Shown here one piece after another: positions 12,240 through 25,800 of a stretch of 64,000 nt of DNA. Source of the DNA: Plectrocnemia conspersa (lineage: Eukaryota > Arthropoda > Insecta > Trichoptera > Polycentropodidae); contig VTFK01000074.1 in assembly GCA_009617715.1 (NCBI GenBank), positions 62,001 to 126,000 of the forward strand, in the 5' to 3' direction. A program made the translations under genes and the position numbers. The notes under the pieces are model-generated. The model made no database searches. It was not told the origin of the DNA and saw only the letters and a list, made by a program, of their open reading frames with translations. Position 1 is the stretch's first letter; each line of letters starts with the position of its first letter.

Positions 12240-13540
12240 ATATTTTTTTTTCATATAAAATTAAATAATTAGTGGTACTTGATTTCGTTAAAAAAAATCG
12301 TTTCGAGTATCCTTATGTATTTTCCTAGATCGGTTTATATAAATGTCACATTATACGAATTCTTATTTAGAATCGATGGCGATAAATTCTAGGATAGTCA
12401 CATATGTGGTGTTCGTATTCTGAAGTATCATTTTTATGCCTTATGGCATTTTGCAAAAGCCGACAAAGGTTTTGCGTAAATTGAATACTTACGACCGAAA
12501 AGTTTTCACTGATATTGTATTGGTGAGTGCCCACACAAACTTTCATAATTATCAGTAGGGTAATTTTAATAATATGACAATTAAAAAATTGCGATTATTT
12601 GACGCTTTTTTTTCGAACGCAAATATGCCGGCTGTACGTGACAGAAGCTACCGTCTGGATGTCATTCACGCCGCGAAGCGCGCGGGCATATGAAATTCGC
12701 GACAGTGTGGGTGCTTACTCGAAGTCGTAGATCTCGGCCGACTTCAGTTGTAACTTCGGTTCCGACAACTTCCAGAGTTTTTAGTGCAGGCATTAAAGTT
12801 TTAGAAAAAAAGTAAAGAGGGTAAAAATGCTTATTAATAAAAATAAAAATAAAATTTAAGTAAAAAAAAATTTTTTTTATTAAGTAACTAAAAAAAATTG
12901 TATCTCTGTTAAAAAAAAATCTCATACATAAATCTAACTTATTGTTGCGCCCTTTGCCGGATGAAATTTTTCTACCGCTAAGGTTTAACCCTTTACTGTT
13001 TTAAATGTGGTTTGAAGTTCTGTAAAAATATATATAATATTTCATACAATACGAACTAATTTTTTTAATATTACTCCTGTGCAAAAAATGTTCAACTTAA
13101 AAAAAATCTGCTACTTTCCTAATTGTATCATTGGGTATAATATAAATCCTTGGTAAAATATTTTTTTTTTAATTTTAATTATTATTCAATGGTATTAGAA
13201 ACATACTATTCACAGAAATATTCATAGAAATAACACATTATTTTTCATAAATATTACATTCTGTATAAAATCAGAAATATATGTATGTATATATATAATG
13301 ACAGGCGTCCCTCAAGGATCAGTCCTAGGACATTGCCGTTATGTTTACTTATAGAAGTAAAACGCATATGCCATAAATAAATTTATCCAGCTAAACATAA
13401 AAAATCATTAGATATAATAACAGTATAGATTGAATGTTTCGTGAAGTCGCATGTATTAATGGCAATCTTTGCAATAAATTTCATATACTTGATTCATAAA
13501 AACAGTTCTCTTATCATGTCTGATATCAGGTTTTGAAAAT
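12240..13540. other. No supported gene
   Basis: AT-rich DNA with a GC-richer patch at 12640-12780 that has no recognisable frame. An isolated TTGCGCCCTTTGCCGGA block at about 12940 belongs to the repeat family at 10.9-12 kb. A remnant of a reverse transcriptase gene sits at 13299-13340. Confidence 0.55.
13299..13340 (+). pseudogene. Reverse transcriptase relic (VPQGS motif only)
   Basis: About ten codons read TGVPQGSVLG, the conserved motif just before the YADD box of LINE reverse transcriptases. The frame stops soon after and no YADD is seen. It is a small decayed fragment. Confidence 0.6.
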
Positions 13541-13861
13541 TATATACTTCTTCAAATTCTATTTTACGTTTCTTGTAAGAAGACAAGACCGCGTTCGAAA
13601 GTTGGCAACACATCCACCACGGACAATGCCGTAACGTAATCTAGATATGCTCGTACGGCCTCTTAAATCACCCACCACCACTTTTCCCGTCTATAGCCAA
13701 ACTTGGAACTCGATCGCGTTTTGCTACTCACTCAAGGTAGGGTGAACTTGGTCACTGGACCACGCCGACCCGTGTCAGATGTGCCATTGTGGTTGGCCCG
13801 GGTGGACATCGAACTTGTAATGTTACCGATTTGAATCCGAAGACTGTAACAAATAAAAAAA

Positions 13862-16800
13862 ATGTGGCGCCTAACTATATACTTATTCGTGTTCGGTTGT
13901 TCGGTACTGGTGGCAGGAAAATGTCCCAACGTGCCCCAAGGCACTGCGAAACTATTGTGCTATTATGAAGGAAGGAAATCCCTCGAAAATGTGGACCCTT
14001 GTGGATGCACCCACTTGATCTACACCGGATCCGATAGGGGAGAATCGCTTAACAATATCTCCAAAGTGCTATTGGAGAAGAAGCCCAAGCTGAAGATTTT
14101 GCTGAGGATCACAGGAAAGGATAAGGTAGGTTTTCTTTTGCGCAATCTTTGACCTGAATAGAAGACATCAATCATGCTCAATACAAATCGATCTCAGAAA
14201 TTTGTCGTTTACTTTTTGCGGTGTCGAAATACTGTCTTACGCCTTCGCAGAAAAAAACTGCTCCATTCATTCAAAGTGTACACACTCGTTGGGTGTGTTT
14301 GATTTTTAAAACATTTCTATTGAAATTTTCGAGTACAAGAGCATCAATTAAAAAAGCCGAAGCTCAACATAAAAGACAAATTGCTCTCTAAAGTTGTCCT
14401 TGATTCGCTTATGTACATATATACATAGAATAAATATTTTAGTATAACATAATCTTTATAACTGAATAAAAACCGACTTTATTATGATATTATTATAAAC
14501 TGTAAAGCTACAGCTAAAAAATATTTGTATAATAACTGAAAAGGTTTGTTGAAATGTTTTTATATTTGTATTTGAGCATGTATCAAATAAGTCTCATCCC
14601 ACAATTATATCTCTCATATATTTTTCTGAAAAAGTCCAGACTTAGTAGCTAATAAATACTGATATAACTTTTAATACTCATTTTCATTTATTGAATACTA
14701 ACGGATCATGTAACATATATTTTTATATTATTCTGTAATTTATAAATATCTGGTTTCATATAATTTACTATTATTATCTCTGGAAGAAAAGGTTAGGGTT
14801 TTATTATAAACTTTGATTAATTTGTTAAGAATAGAATTTGATGTCTTATGATCATACGAGAAAAGTTTTCAGGTAAAATATATGTAGCACTATAAAAAAA
14901 TATTATTGAGAAAAAATAAATTTAGTAAAGAGGGTAACATTTTATTAAAATACTGATGCATGTCTAAATATGTAATTTTTTAATGCAGTTGCAAAATTTT
15001 AGTAATTTAGAAGACGCTGCTTTTATTTATATAAAAATACACTTAAAATAATGTCGGTTTTGTTATTATTTGTATTTTTAATTAACATTTTTATTAAAAC
15101 AATTCTAGTTAATTTTTTTATAAAAAAATATAGTAAGAAGAATTTTGTCATTGAATCAGTTAAAAATAATGTCTAAAAATTGTAATGCTTGTTTTAAATT
15201 GCTTACTAAATATTATTTGGGTTTGAACTAAAATATAAATATTAACATTCTATAATCGTTAAAATTAAAAACAATTATAAAAAAAAGCTAGAAAAAAAAA
15301 CCTATTTAAAGAAAAAGTTTAGTTACTTTCATATATTTATTGCAAAATATTTGAGTTAGTAATAAACTTAAATTTATTTTTTCTCAACTTTATCTAGGTA
15401 TAAAATATGATTTAATAATTTTATTTAGTGCATATATAGAAATTCATGTTTTATAATTTTATTATCTAGAAACCTTAGTAGAAAAAAATGATGTTAAAAT
15501 GTCAATCGTTTCAGCGCTGATTCTTAAAAATAGAGACAAATAATTTAAAAATACACATTCATAAATTTTGGGTGTATTTATTTTGTTGCTTAATAAATGG
15601 GTATTAGTTTCGCTTGCCCTACTAATCATGACGTCAGAGTTACGCTGAGAGGCCTTTATGTAAATAAAATAGAAGGCACTGTTATTACACAATGGTCATT
15701 TTTCATATAATAAAATATGTGATTTCATCCATAATACCTTCATGAGTCTGTAATAGGCATTCTGATTTCTTGATAATTTTCATTTCTCAAATTTAAAAAA
15801 TAAAAAAAATTGAGTCGCGAAAATCATTAAAATTTGTCCTGCCATTAAATAATCTGCAAATAATTAATTTTCCCATTTAACATATTTCTGCTTTTGAAAA
15901 ATAACTAAAGAAGTCATTATTTTTTTTTGACTGGTGAAATTTCTGGATTTTGTAAATATTTAATTAATGACATCAATGTCTGGTTGTTAAGATTATATAA
16001 TTTCTCTTTAATTGCTCGTTGAAATTTGGAGCTTAACTCAGAATTGTTTTAAAAAAAATTTGGTTTAGTACGTTCGGCTGTAATAATAATCGTGAGCAAA
16101 TTGTTGCTATTTACAGCTGCTATTTTTTATAAAAAACATTATAAAAAAAGCCGTAAATCGTTTCATGCGTAATTTATTCTTATTGGAGCGGGTTCTTAGA
16201 TCACCGATGCAAAGATAAAGCCGCCGGCCGGTTAAAGTAATAGAAAATCACAAAAAATGTTGGTCATTCAAATACTTTCGATCTTCCGAGAAAGTATGCA
16301 TATTTTGAAATATTAGTCACGAACACCTTCAGAAAGGTTTTTTATCTGAGTATCTTGCTATATTTAACCAAAAATAAGGCGAATTGAGTGTTGAAAATTT
16401 GTAAACAATTTTTTGTAATTGTTAGACGCTTATATTAAAACTTTCCTAGAACCATCTGCCTTTACCTGTGCAGCGTTTAAACATTTAAAATATATTCATA
16501 TAAATTTAATTTTTTGTAATAAAAAATGCTTATAATATTTCTCGATAAATCAGAAAATTTCTTGAGAAACGAGATCTTACACTTTTCTCGAGAAATTTTT
16601 GAGGAATAATTTTCGAGAAGAAACACTAGTATGGAAGATTAAATTCATTATTTAAACACATTTAAAGTAAAACGCTGTTAAATTTTGCGCATTTTAATTA
16701 TTTTATTATAATTTACTTTTTATATATCAAATTTGATTGTTATTTTATATCTTTTAAAAGAGTATTATTTTAGCTTGTCCCACTACTTGTGACGTCACGA

Positions 16801-19800
16801 GAAAGTTAAAGTTAAATTGAAAGGCTTTTATGTAAATATTAATAATATAATTTATTAGTATTACACAACAGTCACTTATTTTTTTATTAAAAATATTAAT
16901 ATCAATAAAATATCTTGTCTTTATGTATATAAACAAGTTTGTGTGAGTCTTAAATCATGATTTGATTCTGTAATATTATTCATATACAAATTATTGATTC
17001 AATGTGTGTATTATTATATAATATTATGTGTTTAGACTCCAAGAAGAAATCTTAGCGAGGGGTTAAAGGATCAAGAAAATTCCTAAGCGTATGAAAAATG
17101 AAATCCGTACTAGAAAAACGTGTCGTAGAGTTTAAATCGCTTTTGTTACAGTAAAAATATGTCGTTTGAGTTCAACAGGTTTCAAATGGCGCGCGTTGAT
17201 GTCACCCGCATACAATTGTACGAGATGTAACATGCATAATGGGATTATGAAGATTTTGCGTAATAACTTTTGTGTAAGAATAGTAAAATGGTATAGTTTC
17301 GTTGTTAAACTTTGAAATGGTCTAAATTTGGGCTTTTTAATTGCAATGCTACATATGTTTATGCGTTTCTAGGGCACGCGCATAAAACAGATGATCGTTG
17401 AGCAATGCTTGAAATTTATTAACTAGCAAGGCAGAGATTTGTAACATTTTTGTGTCTTGCTTTTTAATTTAAATTCAATTTGAACAAAATTATTTTATTG
17501 TGTTTTAAATCAAAATTAATTAAGCAATGAAAAATATGATTTAATCTGATCTATATAATTCTAAATATTAATATAGTGCTCAAAAATATTTTTTTATATT
17601 ACATATAAAAAATATTTTTTTTTTTATATAGATGCATATACTATAATTAGATTATTATAATTTTTTTTTATATACTTTGTATTAGATTTTTAAAATTTAT
17701 TTTATTTTAAATCAATAAGGTATTATTACGATTTATTTTACTTGTTGTAATATTGTTGTATTTCATAAAATTACTCAGTAAGTTATTTTAAATAGATCTG
17801 CTATCTATATTTAAAAAAAAATTCAAGTACTAATTTAATAAAATGTATTTATATTAATAATCCTAAATATTTATGAATTACATAAAAATATTGCTACAAT
17901 AATTCATTTTATAAAAAATATTTAAAAAAATTCTTGGTGAGCATAATAATGTTGTTTTTTGTACAAGCATACAGTATGTTTCTCTATATATATAATAGAT
18001 CTAACCATTAAATTATTTTTTATTTCCACATATATTTTGGCATTTATGTACTTTTTAAGTATCTTGATTTAGTTTGTTATCAAGTTTGATTCGGTATCTT
18101 GTTTTAAAACAGCTATTAAAATTTACAAACTATAGCGTCGTTAAAATAAATCGTAAAAAATTGCAAAATAGAGTGAAAAAAATATTTTAATAATTTTTTG
18201 TTCGTTCTTGTAGAATATAACGGTTTTTGAGGTTTCACTCGAAAATATTAAATACAATTAAATTAATAAAAATCTTATGTGAGTATAATATTGTTGTATT
18301 TCATAATTTCAGATAATATGTTATTATAAATACTACTAATAGTATTAACTTACATTAAATTAATCTAATAATAATTAATTTAACCAAAAAGTTGCTAGAA
18401 AATTAGCTTATGAACTGATAAAAAATTTAAATTAAATTTTGTGTAAGTATAATATTGTTGTATTTTATTAAAAATAAACATAGAATTTAAATCAAATTAA
18501 TTCAGAGTTGCCAAAAATATTTTTATTTTGTACGATATATTTTAGGGACTTGAATTTGTAATATTTAATTGTTAAAAATAATATTGATAATAAGTTATAC
18601 ACTTTTTAATTATTTAATATAATAAATATATATATATAATTCTAAATAGTTGCTTGAAATATTAAACAAAATTAAATTTATAAAACACTATTAAAAATAT
18701 TGCTGTATTTTTTATATTATCAGATAGTTTGTAATTATGCATAGTAGTATTATAAATATTAATTAAAATTAAATTTTTATAATTATATATAATAATTTGC
18801 ATAAAAAGTTGATAGAAAATATATTTATGAAATGCAAAATATAATTATATTAATTTAAATTGTTAAAAATTTAGTGTGAGTTTAATATTGTTGTATTTTA
18901 TAAAAGATACATTATTTTCTTATGTAGTGTCTCCTACAGTAAATAATTTTTGTTATTTAATACGACATATTTTAAGTACTTTACCTAATCAGTATTTATA
19001 TGTTATTATAATGTTGATAATAAAAAAATGAATTTAAAAAGTATTTATTAAATCCTAAATATTCATTAACTGCTCAAAAATATTGTAAAAATTATTTTAC
19101 AAAATACACTGTTAAAAATCTTGTGCGAATAAAATATTGTCGTATTTTATTAAAACAAATACATAGTATTTTATCATGTATAGATTTACTATCAATATTG
19201 ATATAGATACTAATTTTAATTATTTAATTACTTTAACATATACAATTGAAAAAAACATTAAATGCTTATGTTATATAAGTCGTGTAGTAAAATATTAGTT
19301 ATAAACAATAAATATTTTTTATATCTATCTATTATTTCTCTTGCGACTAACTTAATTAGTGTTACATGAAAATGTGTGCTTAATATATACATTCTATTTT
19401 ATTATATTTAAAATACCGATTTTAAATTTATTTGTATATAAAATTTTATTTGTCCATTTTTTTCTTAATATAATACCGATTTTTCAATAATATTTTTTTA
19501 TTATAAGTGACAAGTTAAATAAATTCAGTATTATAAAAAATGTATTTTCACAACATATTATATTAAATTTTTTTTTTATTAATTTATATAGTAATTAAAA
19601 ATGTATATATTCTTATATATGTACATATATGATACATTATGAATAAATAACGTTATTCAATGTTATCTATTATTATACATTTTTTAAATTAATTATGTTA
19701 TTATTTATATATCATACTGATATGTTTTAAACACAATTAAATACAGTTTTAATTGATTAAAATTTTACGATTGATCTTAGCTATTTAAAGTTATCAAATA

Positions 19801-22800
19801 CTTAAAAAAAATATTATTTATGTGGTCTGACTTATAAGCTAGAAAAAGAAGTCATATAAATCAAATTTTAAAGTCATATAAGACAGTTAAAAACTTTTAC
19901 AAGTATAGTTTTATTACTTAAAAAATCATTGTTTTCCTTTAATTTCAATTTAACAAAAAGTTTTTCTATCTAATACTGCTTTAGAAAAAGATATAATTTT
20001 ACATAGATATTTTTTCTGTTATATTACGGGATTAAACCAAATACCAAGCTCTTAGATAGATTTAATTAACTGAATTATATTATTAAAATTAGCTGATTCT
20101 TTAAAATGTTATATTATTCTTTAAAGATAATTATTGATTTCTCACGACTTCTATGTTTTTAGCACGTATATTTTTTATAGATAATGTGCTGTAATATCCA
20201 TGTTTTGTTTTAAAAAAAACGTAGATTTATCAACGGATAGGATGTTAGTGAATTAATCAAGAAGTGAAAAGAATGCGATAATTGACCACATACAATGATA
20301 CATATTATAGAAAATTACGTTATTAATTTTACCACACACCAATCTATTGACTACCATATTAGTTACATAACATCACACATTACGTACGATCAAACGATAT
20401 AATATTAATTTTAAACACATAATAATGCACTCCAGACTTTTCATCATATATGATCGTTTACAAGGAAATGCTATATTATGCAACGAATATAAAGGCGCGT
20501 TTACACATAGCCCAACGTAAGGCACGCCACACGCGCCCCGAGGTCTTTTAGATTCACTTTAAGGAATTCGATCAAAACAATTTCATAAGACTTATTTTTT
20601 ACGCGATCGTTTAATATTACTTTTTTGTAGGTCAATCAAGTTGTCACACCGAGAGCTTTAATTGCGTCACGTAGGTACCTATATCCTAATTAACTGGCAG
20701 TCACACCCATGTGTTTTTTTAATTTATAATATATGTATCCAAGACATACGTGCGTGTTAATGTTTTGTCATAAAAAAGAGAAGTTGTTAAAAAAAATGTG
20801 TATCACTACCAAAAAGCTCACTTTCACGAGCGTGACGCAATCTTTAAAATAACCTGTATTGTTGGAGAGTTGCACTTTTTTTCGGTCGGTGAATCGCTCT
20901 AGATTGTTGCGAATGTTGATTATTTATTATCGGATGTGTATTATGTATGAGACTGACGTTATTGACAAGTTTTGGATAGTTAGATTGCAACTTTCTATTG
21001 GGGAATGTAAAGTGCTTGAGATATAATCACGAAGAGACCGTGACTATCGATTTTTCATAAAACAATATAAGATAATGGTAGCTTAAAGTAAAAGGTTTGC
21101 TTATCGCAAGTTTATCAATTTGATTTTAAATTAATTAAATTCGATGTTTAAAGAATACTTAATTCAATATGAATCATTTTAGTTCATCTAAAAAATGTAC
21201 ATAATTGACTTATCACTGGTTATATATCATAGCAAAATATTACATAAAACGAATGTCATACCAAAATGGATAAAACATGTTATGTTATGTCTATCCATAC
21301 AATATAACAATCGCACACCCACAAGTTGCGGTTCTAAATAAATTATTACAATCTGAATTCAATAGAATTTATTAAATATTATTTCATAAAAACATTCTAC
21401 TTACGTATGTCCTTCCACTTTCGTTTAAACAATACTTCCCATTCATTTGAACGCTGTTACTTTCTTTTAAAACTTTTTTTTTTGCTTTTCTTTACTCATT
21501 AATCGATTCACCTAAAATGACGACCGTTTACTGTCAATTATTTTTTTTCATGAACGTGAACTCACATTGTTATTATGATAATAGACTAGTTCCGTGAAAC
21601 GATTGTGGTTAATTTCTTTGTTCTAAAAATGCTCTAGAAAAAATGTATTTGAAGTTAATATTTTAAATAATAATTATTAATGTATAAATATATACTGTAT
21701 TTTTAAATAAGGCAAAGTCGCGATATACTTGTTCGGGTTAAACACTGGTTTCTAGTACACGTGAAGAGGGAAGCGGCTGCTTTCTCGGCCTATGCTTGAC
21801 GTATTCGTGTGTTTCAAGTCGGGAGTAACTCATAAAAGATATTGATTGACCCTTTGAGTAGTGAGTTAATTTATTTGTACCAAGCGTACAAATGGGAGTG
21901 AGTTAATTTGACATATTTTCTATAATTATTTTTGTTGTTATTTATTTATTTTGCATTTATAGTAAATTAATGTTTTATTGCGTTATTTTGTTTAATAACA
22001 CTATTCTAGTATTATTTTCGTTAATTATTATATATTATTCGGCTTTTGTAAAATAATATTTATATCAATACAGGGGTTTTAAATATTTTTTTATTATTTC
22101 TTCTGTTATATATGTAAATATACATATATCTGTAGTACTTTAAAACAGTGAAAGATCAACCGCCGTACATGTACGGCGATCCTCCTCAAAGGGTTAAGCT
22201 TCCTGTCAGTTGATTTCGAATGGAAGTGAATGGTATGCCATATAACAAAATATAGGTTAATTTGCTCTAGATCGTCTCGAGTTAATTATTTTCATAATCT
22301 TTCTTATACGAATCGTTGTTACTAAAAACATATGAAAATTCAGCAGTCCACATCCATTGTCAATGCATTATTACAATACATAATTTTGTATTTGAAAAGG
22401 CACTGTACGGTCTTTGTTAAAGTATTTACTAATACCATTTTTGTTTATTGCGCTTTTAACGCGTTCTTTTCACACGGTCAATGTGCATTTTAAATAAGTG
22501 CTTTCTACCTGTCTTGGTTGTCGCTACGCATTGTTTAAATCACATTTTTTTCTCGTTCTACTAGTATTAATTGTCAATGTGTGAAATATAAGATACTATA
22601 TTTCTTGTATCTTTAATTTCACACAGTTTGCGTCTTCAAGTCGTCTAAAAGATCGGTTAAAACTTATGGTGTTCCAGTGACTGCCTAACTGGACCTTGTC
22701 TGTAAAAGATTGTATCGGTTGATATTTGGTGTAGCTCCGCTTGTTGAAAAGTAGCAAAACTCTAGTCTATTCCAAGTAAAATTCTGACTTAAGTGGGTTT

Positions 22801-25800
22801 AGTACGGCGGGTTTATTAATTGGCTAAAGTGAAAAAGATTATTTGTTATTGTCTTGATTAAAAAATCAGTTGTATTGGTTATTATATAATTTCTAAGGAA
22901 CGTGCAACGCATTCATTTGTATACGGCACCGACTGTATCATTTGTCCGAGTCTTTTTTGCAAGTGCTTTAAAACCGTTTAATGGATATCCGCTTAACACG
23001 AAATTGTTTGTAAAATAATAACACCGAAAAAATAGTTTTTAAAAATGTCCCAAAAAAGCTATTAGTGTAATATTTAGCTTTAGCAAGTCTTTAAAGCATA
23101 TTTCGTTGAAACTATCACGAGTTGTCCCGACAGTATTTTGAGAATCCAAGGATTTATTATTTGTTAAATTTTTTTTATTTTCACTAATGCTATAAAAATC
23201 CATTATAGTTTATTTTTTTTTGATTATTCCAATATAGTTTTAAAAGAATCGTATTCATAATAAAAGTCAAAAAAATATTTACAAAATGAGTATTAACGTG
23301 CTTTATCGTACTGATTTTGTAACCGGCTTGTTTTTTTCTTATAGATGGCATAAACATATAGGAAATCTATTCATAAGCCCTCCAAATCGTCTAAAATCGT
23401 GGGTAAAATATATTATTAAATTTTGCACCACGATAACGCATCGGTTCACACTTTTTTTTGTTGCCAAACGACGAGTTATGCCCTTGTATGACTTAAAAAC
23501 ACTGTAAGGACTATTGTATTAAATATTTTATTTATATGTTTAATTTTATATATTTTTTTTATTAAAAATTTTTGCAACACGCACATGTGCTTATAAATGT
23601 GAGCTTGGGTACGTAGTACATCTTTTGTGAAATGCTCATTTTAAGAATAATAATTTAATATGGATATTTTAAATTCATAATATTTGCCTGATAATAATTT
23701 TTAATGCCGAATTAAAATATTTCGCATAAAATTTTGTTTCAGAAAATATGTCGCAACGGTGGCTAATTTTTATATTTATTTGTAGCATAGAAAGGGTTAG
23801 CTCGTACCTATTATTATTTATTTAAGAAATTGTATTACGATGTTAAAAAATATATAAAATGACATTGTTTTTCAAGGGCCCGGATTCATTTTAAGCGGCC
23901 CAGCATTTTTCCATAGTTACAATTTAAGACTGCGCAAAACATATGAACATTCTAGCCTTCATTTATGCATTTATATTGAATGGCTTTCGTTCCAACACTT
24001 GCTCAGTTGCACTATAGAACTCCTGAGAAAACCCATCAAGCTCAACATACATCTAAAAGAAAACATAAAAGTTTGTAGTTCAACATACATCTTAAAGAAA
24101 ACATACATACAAATAATTATGTTTCATTTTGGTATAGGTATTCTCATTTATTTAATAAGGTCACAAATTAGCTACTTATACATAGCATATAATTATAGTA
24201 TTGTGGTTTAGTTACAACTTCATTATAACATCCCATACACCAAATATTTCGACCATGAATGAACAATTGATTTTTTCATCCGCATAATTTTACAATTGTA
24301 TCGTGACTCATTTTCCGATTTTCATTGTACTCATTATGCAAATGTTCCGTAAGTACTCTGTGTTTTACTCATTATGAGGCGTTGATGCCCTCGTTCCGCG
24401 GTCGTGAAAATTTTTAGCCGTGGGCGAAGGTGTACCTGTCCATTAACCGAAGAATCGCTGTTAGGTTAGATATGGATCTGCAACATGCAACATGTGTAGA
24501 CGCCGTTGTCGCAATACATACCTATATATATATATATACTAAATGAGGTGACGCATTTTGAAAATGCGACCTTCGCGCTAGATTAAGCCATTAAATTAAT
24601 ATCATTATAGAGCGTTTTCAATGATATGCGAATCATCTGCGAATGAAACAAATCTATAATTGCAGCCGTGTAAATACATAAACTTTGAACATGGTTGCGA
24701 CAAGTAAGGCGAAACGTCATATGCATTTTTATTTTAGGTGGCTAGCGAAATATTTTGAAATAGCTCTTATTATTATTAATATTATTGTCATGTTATTTAA
24801 TGAGGCTGTTGAATCAAATAGTTGAGTTTATTGGTTAGTATTATATATTAACTTATATGCTAGATTGATGTATATCAGAAATACGTTTGTATATAACTTA
24901 AATTATTATTATTTTATATTAAATCTAGACTCTTAAAGTATTGCTTAAAAAATTTCCAACAAAAAAAAATGACTTATGACATCCATAAAAAATAGGTTCT
25001 GACTGATAATAGTTGTCCAAAATCTAAAAAATTCAGAATTAATTTCTGATGAAGTTTTGATTAATTACCATTGTTTTAAAAAAATTGAGTCATTAGAAAG
25101 CAAAGACCTAAAGTCTCTGGTTCCTAATGAAAATGATGTATATATTTGAAATCTCGGGATTCATCGCGATTATTGCTTACTTGTATTCTATATTTCGGCT
25201 GTGATTTTCCGGCCATGTTCACGAACTCTTTTTGCAAATAATTCGTGATCATGGCCGAAATATAGAATACGAGTAAGCAAAAATTGCGATAAATCTCGAG
25301 ATTTAAAAAAGATATATATATATATATATATTTATATTTAAAAAAAAAATATATATATATATATATATTAAAAAAAAAATTTATGTGTTTTTTCGCGTTT
25401 ATCTTGTTTTTGAATGAGTATATATTTCGCCGAAGATTGTCCCAGCATTAACAGGAGTTTTCACATTTTTTAGAGAACACTTTTTTTTACATCGCGCAAG
25501 GAAGGATTTTTTATTTGCATTATTTTTATTGGTTTTAATGTTGAAAACACGTACGTTTTAAAAATATTTTACAATTATATTAGTAAGTAACATTACATTT
25601 CTTATAATTACAATCAAAAATAAAATATATTTAACAACCAAACAATCCATATACAAAGTATTTTCACTGTGTGGAATTTTCGTTTGCACAATAATCTGGT
25701 CAACGCTTATATAATATGGGTGGAAGAGTACGTTCTTTATATTGGTACTTTAATCAAAATTGTACAAATTGGAAAGATGGCTAATTTAGAAACAATCGCG

